From: Flavobacteriales bacterium UBA952
GTDB taxonomy: Bacteria > Bacteroidota > Bacteroidia > Flavobacteriales_D > Crocinitomicaceae
Direction: 5' to 3'
Length of the DNA stretch: 64,000 nt
Assembly: GCA_002293185.1 (NCBI GenBank)
Contig: DBCS01000002.1
Location: forward strand, 143,555 to 207,554
Shown here in pieces: positions 59,556 through 64,000 of this stretch. The notes below the pieces were generated by a model. That model worked only from the letters and a program-made list of their open reading frames with translations. It was not told where the DNA came from and did no database searches. Position numbers and translations under genes: made by a program. Within the stretch, counting starts at the first letter, position 1. Each line of letters begins with the position of its first letter.

Positions 59556-59580
59556 GAACAACAGTTTAAACTGCTTGTTC
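59556..59580. promoter_or_regulatory. interrupted 24-nt palindrome upstream of recQ
   Basis: The perfect palindrome CAGTTTAAACTG (59562-59573) is flanked by GAACAA (59556-59561) and TTGTTC (59575-59580), which also pair, with one extra C at 59574. It lies 13 nt before the recQ ATG and just after a weak -7-like TATATTTA (59545-59552). It could be an operator or a 9-bp 5'-leader hairpin. Confidence 0.6.
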
Positions 59581-59593
59581 TATAACTATCTCC

Positions 59594-61783
59594 ATGTCAC
59601 TCACTATACCTACATACCAACTTAAAGACGCACTTAAAAACCATTTTGGTTACGATCAATTTAAGGGTGCTCAAGAACAAATCATTGAAAACGTCCTTGC
59701 GGGCAGGAATACCTTTGTACTCATGCCCACTGGTGGTGGCAAGTCACTTTGTTATCAGCTACCATCTCTCATTTTACCTGGTACGTCCATCATTGTATCG
59801 CCACTCATTGCCCTTATGAAAAATCAAGTCGATGCTGTTCGGGGTTTTTCACAAACAGGTCAAATCGCACATTTTTTAAATTCCTCATTAACCAAAGCGG
59901 AAATTACCCAAGTGAGGGCCGATGTATTGAGTGGGCAAACAAAAATGTTGTACGTAGCCCCTGAATCACTGACCAAAAAAGAAAATATAGATTTTTTAGC
60001 GGCTGTCCCGATTTCATTTTTTGCCATCGATGAAGCGCACTGTATTTCTGAATGGGGCCATGACTTCCGTCCTGAGTACCGTCGCTTGCGCGAAATCTTC
60101 GAAAAAATATCCTCGGTACCGGTCATTGCCCTGACCGCTACTGCTACGCCGAAAGTTCAGCACGATATCCAGAAAAACCTCAATATGCTGGATGCCGATG
60201 TATTTAAATCATCATTTAACCGCGATAACCTCTATTACGAAATTCGTCCGAAGCGCGATGTTGAAAAACAAATCATCCGTTATATCAAGCAACACGAAGG
60301 CCAAAGCGGTATTATTTACTGCCTGAGCCGAAAAAAAGTAGAAGAAATCGCAGAGCTTTTACAAGTGAACGGTATCAATGCATTGCCTTATCATGCAGGC
60401 CTAGATGCAAACTCGCGTGCGCGTCATCAAGATGCATTCTTGATGGAAGACGTCGAAGTGATTGTAGCTACAATTGCATTTGGTATGGGCATCGATAAAC
60501 CAGATGTGCGCTATGTAATTCACCACGACATCCCTAAATCAATCGAAAGTTATTACCAAGAAACAGGCAGAGCAGGTCGAGACGGTGGCATAGGGGAATG
60601 TATTGCATTTTATAGCTACAAAGACATTGAGAAACTGGAGAAGTTTTTGCAAGGAAAAGCACTCACAGAACAAGAAATTGGTCGCCAACTCCTGCATGAA
60701 ATCGTTTCTTATTCAGAAACATCTGTTTGTCGTCGTAAGTTTATTCTTCATTATTTTGGGGAGGAATTCAATCAAGAAAACTGCCAGGAAAAATGCGACA
60801 ACTGTAAACATCCACAAGATCGTATGGAAGGCGGTGGGTATCTTCATCACCTATTAAACGCTGTGGTAGCATTGGAAGAGACTCAAAAATCCAAGCACTA
60901 TTGCGCGTTTTTATCAGGCCACATCAATGCCGACATCAAAGCCTACAAGCACGATCAACTTCCTTTATTTGCAATAGGTAAAGACCACGACGAACATTTT
61001 TGGAATGCCGTCATACGGCAGGCTGTGGTTGCGGGCTACCTCTACAAAGACATCGAGACTTTCGGAACGCTCAAGCTCACTACAAAAGGTAAAGATTTTG
61101 TTGTCAAACCAGGCTCATTTCTACTTTATAAACAACACGATTTCTCCAATACAGACGACGACGACATCATTCTCAGTCAAAAAGGGGCTGCTTTTGACGA
61201 ATTATTGTACAGCCAATTGATCGATTTACGCCGAAAAGTAGCAAAGCAAGCCGGCGTTCCTCCTTTTGTGGTTTTTCAAGAACCTTCATTGCGCGATATG
61301 TGTTTGCAGTATCCTATTGATATGCAAGAACTGACCTCAATACAGGGTGTTGGAACGGGAAAGGCCCAACGCTATGGAGCGCCCTTTATTGAACATATTG
61401 CGGCCCATGTCGAAGCCCAGCAGATCGAGCGGCCGCAAGACCTGATTGTCAAGTCCTTGATCAATAAATCAGGTGCTAAAGTTCAGCTCATCCAAAATAT
61501 TGACCGCAAATTGCCTCTAGAGGATATCGCCAAAGCGCAAGGTAAATCTTTCGATGCCTTATTGGAAGAGTTGGAAACGGTGGTTAATTCCGGAACGAAA
61601 CTCAATATCAATTATTATCTAGTGGAAGTGTTAGACGCAGATAACCAAGCAGAAATCATTGATTACTTCATGAATGCCGACTCCGATGACCTCATTACGG
61701 CATATAGAGAATTCGATGGGCTTTACAGCGAAGAAGAACTCCGCCTGATCCGCATCAAGTTCCTATCGGAATACGGCAACTAA
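59594..61783 (+). CDS. recQ: ATP-dependent DNA helicase RecQ
   Basis: 3'-5' DNA helicase of recombination and repair. The 729-residue protein has motif 0 FGYDQFKGAQEQII, Walker A MPTGGGKSLCYQLPS (about 46-60), DEAH in FAIDEAHCISEWGHDFRPEY (landmark DEAHCISEWGHDFRP, about 143), QETGRAGRDG (about 322), the zinc module (CRRKFILHYFGEEF, CQEKCDNCKHP) and an HRDC domain (about 530-600, VPPFVVFQEPSLRDMC). The C-terminus beyond 610 is a helical extension seen in Bacteroidota RecQ. It ends 12 nt from the convergent M1 gene. Confidence 0.97.
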   Translation: MSLTIPTYQLKDALKNHFGYDQFKGAQEQIIENVLAGRNTFVLMPTGGGKSLCYQLPSLILPGTSIIVSPLIALMKNQVDAVRGFSQTGQIAHFLNSSLTKAEITQVRADVLSGQTKMLYVAPESLTKKENIDFLAAVPISFFAIDEAHCISEWGHDFRPEYRRLREIFEKISSVPVIALTATATPKVQHDIQKNLNMLDADVFKSSFNRDNLYYEIRPKRDVEKQIIRYIKQHEGQSGIIYCLSRKKVEEIAELLQVNGINALPYHAGLDANSRARHQDAFLMEDVEVIVATIAFGMGIDKPDVRYVIHHDIPKSIESYYQETGRAGRDGGIGECIAFYSYKDIEKLEKFLQGKALTEQEIGRQLLHEIVSYSETSVCRRKFILHYFGEEFNQENCQEKCDNCKHPQDRMEGGGYLHHLLNAVVALEETQKSKHYCAFLSGHINADIKAYKHDQLPLFAIGKDHDEHFWNAVIRQAVVAGYLYKDIETFGTLKLTTKGKDFVVKPGSFLLYKQHDFSNTDDDDIILSQKGAAFDELLYSQLIDLRRKVAKQAGVPPFVVFQEPSLRDMCLQYPIDMQELTSIQGVGTGKAQRYGAPFIEHIAAHVEAQQIERPQDLIVKSLINKSGAKVQLIQNIDRKLPLEDIAKAQGKSFDALLEELETVVNSGTKLNINYYLVEVLDADNQAEIIDYFMNADSDDLITAYREFDGLYSEEELRLIRIKFLSEYGN

Positions 61784-61795
61784 GTCGTATTTTCT

Positions 61796-63745
61796 TTACT
61801 TTTTGGGTTGCAAGACTTTCCAAACGGAGGACCTCGTTACACTATGGTAATTTTCCTTGGCTTCATGAAAAATACTTAGGGCTAAACCGTGCCCTTTCGT
61901 TGTGCGGGCTAGAGCCTCATAAATCGGTAAAACATATTTGCGTCGCCCTACTTTGAATAAAAATTGCTTCAACTCTTTTTCAATTTGAAAAATATAGTCT
62001 GAATGGGAGGCCAAAACAAACCAATCGCATAGTATTTCGCTGTTGTTGCTTTGACCGAAATGCAATTGGCGCTCAAGTAATTGGAGTCGTTTGGGTTCGG
62101 TTTCTTTAGAAAGCGATCGAATGAAAATTTGCCATTCTTGGATGAGGTGGTCTTGATAAGTAATAGTGAGGATTCTTTTTATTTTTTTTCGCTTACCGTT
62201 TTTACGGACCCATTCGTATTTGTAGGTGGGTTCAAATGGATTTTTTCCCTTGTTAAAATCGGTAGCATAGTGGTTAATTATAGAGAGTCTAGGCGCGTCA
62301 ACTTTGCTGCAATTGGAAGGTAAACCGGGCTTGAAAATCCAGTCTTTATGGTTAAAATGGAGGTTTGTCTTATGCAAGAGTTGCGCATTGAGGTAGTCAA
62401 TGAATTGGTCTGCACTAATCGTTTGAAATGCAAAATTGTCGAAGTAGCTTTTCAAGAAGGCGTCAAGTCTTTTTCTTCCAATGGTATTTTCTAGTGTTCT
62501 AAAGAAAAATGCACCTTTAACGTAAGCGATATCGGACATTGCAATATCGGGGTCGCGGTTTGAGAGGTCAAGGTGTAGTTTGCTGTCCTGAAAAGTATTG
62601 TTGGCGCGCATGTCAGTGAGCGTTTGTTCGAGCTCATTAAATTCTACTTGGGCCAAGACATCTGCAATTTCTTTGCCACGAAGCGCCTCCATGATGCGCT
62701 GTTCAAAATAGACGGTCGTGCCTTCATTGAGCCAGAGGTCAGACCATGTTTGGTTCGTGACTAAATTACCAGACCATGAATGTGCTAATTCATGGGCCAG
62801 AACAGAGACCAAGCTTTTGTCGCCGGTGAGTAGTGTTGGATTGGCAAAGGTTAGCATTGGGTTTTCCATACCACCAAAAGGGAAAGAGTAGGGCAGTACC
62901 AAAACATCATAGCGCTCCCATTGATACGCTCCGTAAAGTTCTTCGGCTACTTGCATCATTTGTGGTAGGTCTTCAAATTCCTCGACACAATCAAAAAGTA
63001 ATTCCTTTTCAGCATATACACCACAGTTGTTACCAAAATCATGAAAACCAATGTCTCCAACTGCTAAAGCAATGAGGTAACTCGGAATTGGTTTGGTCAT
63101 TTCAAAATGATATAAGCCATTATTTTGGAGTTTCTTTGGGTTTTTTGCGCTCATGAGCGCGAGCAAATCTTTGGGAACCTTGAGGTCTGCGCTATAGGTA
63201 ATGCGGTTTGAAGGGGCGTCTTGTAATGGAATCCAGGTGCGCGTTAAAATCGCTTGCCCCTGCGTATACAAAAATGGTTTGGTTTTTGAACTTGTTAGCG
63301 TGGTGTCTAGCCAATCAAGAGCAGCTGAGGCTTCCGTTGTTTGGTAATAAATATTGACATTGATGGTTTTCGCATCTACATTGACAAGTAAAGCTTGGCC
63401 AATGATGCTGTCTTTGTCCATGGGGCCAATTGTAAAGTCTGTTTCTTTTTCTGCACCTTTTGCTCCTAAAGTTACTTTCTGAATGAGCAATCCTTTTATG
63501 TCAAATATAGCGGTGTCGGCACCTTTGTTTTGCATTTGATGGCGCGCCACACCGTATATCGTTTGGGCTGTGAAATCTACCTCGAGATCGAGATGCAGGT
63601 GCTTGGTATTGATTTGTTCTAGGTTGGCATAACTGTGGTCATCTTGGGGTTGCTGCCGAAGTTGTTCTGTTGGGGAAGGTTTTTTGTTTGGTGGGCTTTT
63701 GCAGGCCCCCAGAAATAGAGGAAGAAGAATAAATAACCAGCGCAT
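61796..63745 (-). CDS. M1 family metallopeptidase, lipoprotein
   Basis: A 649-residue exported aminopeptidase-like protein. The signal MRWLFILLPLFLGAC gives a lipid Cys at about 15. The N-terminal beta saddle (about 40-245) is followed by the exopeptidase loop FGGMENPML (about 290), the zinc motif VLAHELAHSWSGNLV with downstream LWLNEGTTVYFEQ (about 313-345), and a C-terminal helical part resembling leukotriene A4 hydrolase-type M1 enzymes. It probably removes N-terminal residues from peptides at the periplasmic face. It starts in a TAATG overlap with the gene cut by the window end. Confidence 0.93.
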   Translation of the reverse strand: MRWLFILLPLFLGACKSPPNKKPSPTEQLRQQPQDDHSYANLEQINTKHLHLDLEVDFTAQTIYGVARHQMQNKGADTAIFDIKGLLIQKVTLGAKGAEKETDFTIGPMDKDSIIGQALLVNVDAKTINVNIYYQTTEASAALDWLDTTLTSSKTKPFLYTQGQAILTRTWIPLQDAPSNRITYSADLKVPKDLLALMSAKNPKKLQNNGLYHFEMTKPIPSYLIALAVGDIGFHDFGNNCGVYAEKELLFDCVEEFEDLPQMMQVAEELYGAYQWERYDVLVLPYSFPFGGMENPMLTFANPTLLTGDKSLVSVLAHELAHSWSGNLVTNQTWSDLWLNEGTTVYFEQRIMEALRGKEIADVLAQVEFNELEQTLTDMRANNTFQDSKLHLDLSNRDPDIAMSDIAYVKGAFFFRTLENTIGRKRLDAFLKSYFDNFAFQTISADQFIDYLNAQLLHKTNLHFNHKDWIFKPGLPSNCSKVDAPRLSIINHYATDFNKGKNPFEPTYKYEWVRKNGKRKKIKRILTITYQDHLIQEWQIFIRSLSKETEPKRLQLLERQLHFGQSNNSEILCDWFVLASHSDYIFQIEKELKQFLFKVGRRKYVLPIYEALARTTKGHGLALSIFHEAKENYHSVTRSSVWKVLQPKK

Positions 63746-64000
63746 TAGGGATTGGTTTTTAGTTGAATATAACCAAACTTTTCTTGCGGCCCAAAGATGC
63801 CATATGTATACATACCGATATTCTTGCGGTCAAATTCAAAAGCTTTAGGAACTAACAAAATGTTTTCGTTAGCTCTTTCATAGCTAATTTGGCGGCTCAT
63901 ATTTCCACTTTTCAAATCAATTTGTACCCATGCACCTACGTTTCGTTGCCTAGACAAGCTAAAACTTGCTACATCTTGGGTTTGATTTTTGAAGTCGCCT
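63745..64000 (-). CDS. C-terminal end of an unidentified protein (partial)
   Basis: The frame is open from 63745 to the window end, so this is the last 84 codons of a longer gene that begins beyond 64000. The segment is beta-rich and mostly polar (VGAWVQIDLKSG, ENILLVPKAFEFD, IGMYTYGIFGPQEKFG), without membrane segment or sorting domain. I do not recognise it. Its TAA shares one base with the ATG of the M1 lipoprotein gene, so both are cotranscribed. Confidence 0.6.
   Translation of the reverse strand, partial: GDFKNQTQDVASFSLSRQRNVGAWVQIDLKSGNMSRQISYERANENILLVPKAFEFDRKNIGMYTYGIFGPQEKFGYIQLKTNP

Noticed and set aside
1..64000. CRISPR arrays, phage genes, integrases, toxin-antitoxin or defence islands.
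   Set aside because: None seen; gene order, spacing and apparent base composition are uniform and housekeeping in type.

Overview
This window is a gene-dense, fully chromosomal stretch of a Bacteroidota genome. Supporting evidence is the LpxC-FabZ fusion, a protein with a type IX secretion (T9SS) C-terminal sorting domain, a PorE-like TPR/PD40/OmpA protein, DUF4924 and DUF4301 proteins, tandem TlpA/DUF4369 thioredoxins, and TAnnTTTG -7 promoter boxes in place of Shine-Dalgarno leaders. The outer membrane is of the lipid A type (lpxA, lpxC, lpxD, lpxH and lpxK are all present). I cannot name the genus. I see no prophage, insertion sequence, CRISPR array or integrated island, and no gap longer than about 160 bp.

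Layout. 1-2.1 kb: the 3' end of a tRNA (probably Glu), rpsT with its terminator, and an outer-membrane porin-like protein. 2.1-6.9 kb, minus strand: sucD, an FKBP lipoprotein, a methyltransferase, a pRiA4b-type protein, a CCA-adding enzyme and an RRM RNA-binding protein. 7.0-8.4 kb, plus strand: a small unknown gene, an OmpH/Skp-like lipoprotein and DUF4924. 8.4-18.3 kb, minus strand: an eleven-gene run with almost no spacing, polyphosphate polymerase (VTC) - DUF4956 - lpxK - punA - gatB - two TlpA thioredoxins - lpxH - tsaE - alanine dehydrogenase family - HsdR-N-like protein. 18.3-25.5 kb, plus strand: purT, M61 peptidase, BNR propeller protein, ung, hemE, OmpA-family protein. 25.6-35.6 kb, minus strand: lpxD - lpxC/fabZ - lpxA - RlmD-like - cinA - queE - PorE-like - UbiA-like - maf, mostly joined by 4-nt ATGA overlaps. 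35.7-39.7 kb, minus strand: DUF4258-like, trxA, uvrA. 39.7-47.4 kb: dacB converging on ddl, then acyltransferase, lipA and a large secreted sortilin-like propeller protein. 47.5-54.4 kb, minus strand: a mutL - rhomboid - rhomboid - EEP - amidotransferase operon and a sigma/anti-sigma pair. 54.5-64 kb: mdh, a beta-helix lipoprotein, a methyltransferase remnant, DUF4301, a NifU-like protein, recQ, an M1 peptidase lipoprotein and a gene cut by the window end.

Most interesting observations. (i) At least seven transcription-unit heads have TAnnTTTG only 4-6 nt before ATG, which predicts leaderless or nearly leaderless mRNAs. (ii) An ECF sigma factor is paired with a membrane anti-sigma-like protein whose outer part ends in a domain resembling the T9SS/gliding CHU_C domain. 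(iii) One hairpin appears to serve both as the trxA terminator and as the 5' end of the next gene's mRNA. (iv) Unexplained palindromes lie before recQ, before the RRM gene, and between ddl and the acyltransferase gene. (v) Several enzymes depart from family active-site or cofactor motifs: the alanine dehydrogenase relative, the RlmD-like methyltransferase, the MutL C-terminus and a methyltransferase lacking its SAM core. Everything else is conventional housekeeping. Family assignments come from recognising motifs by eye, not from searches.
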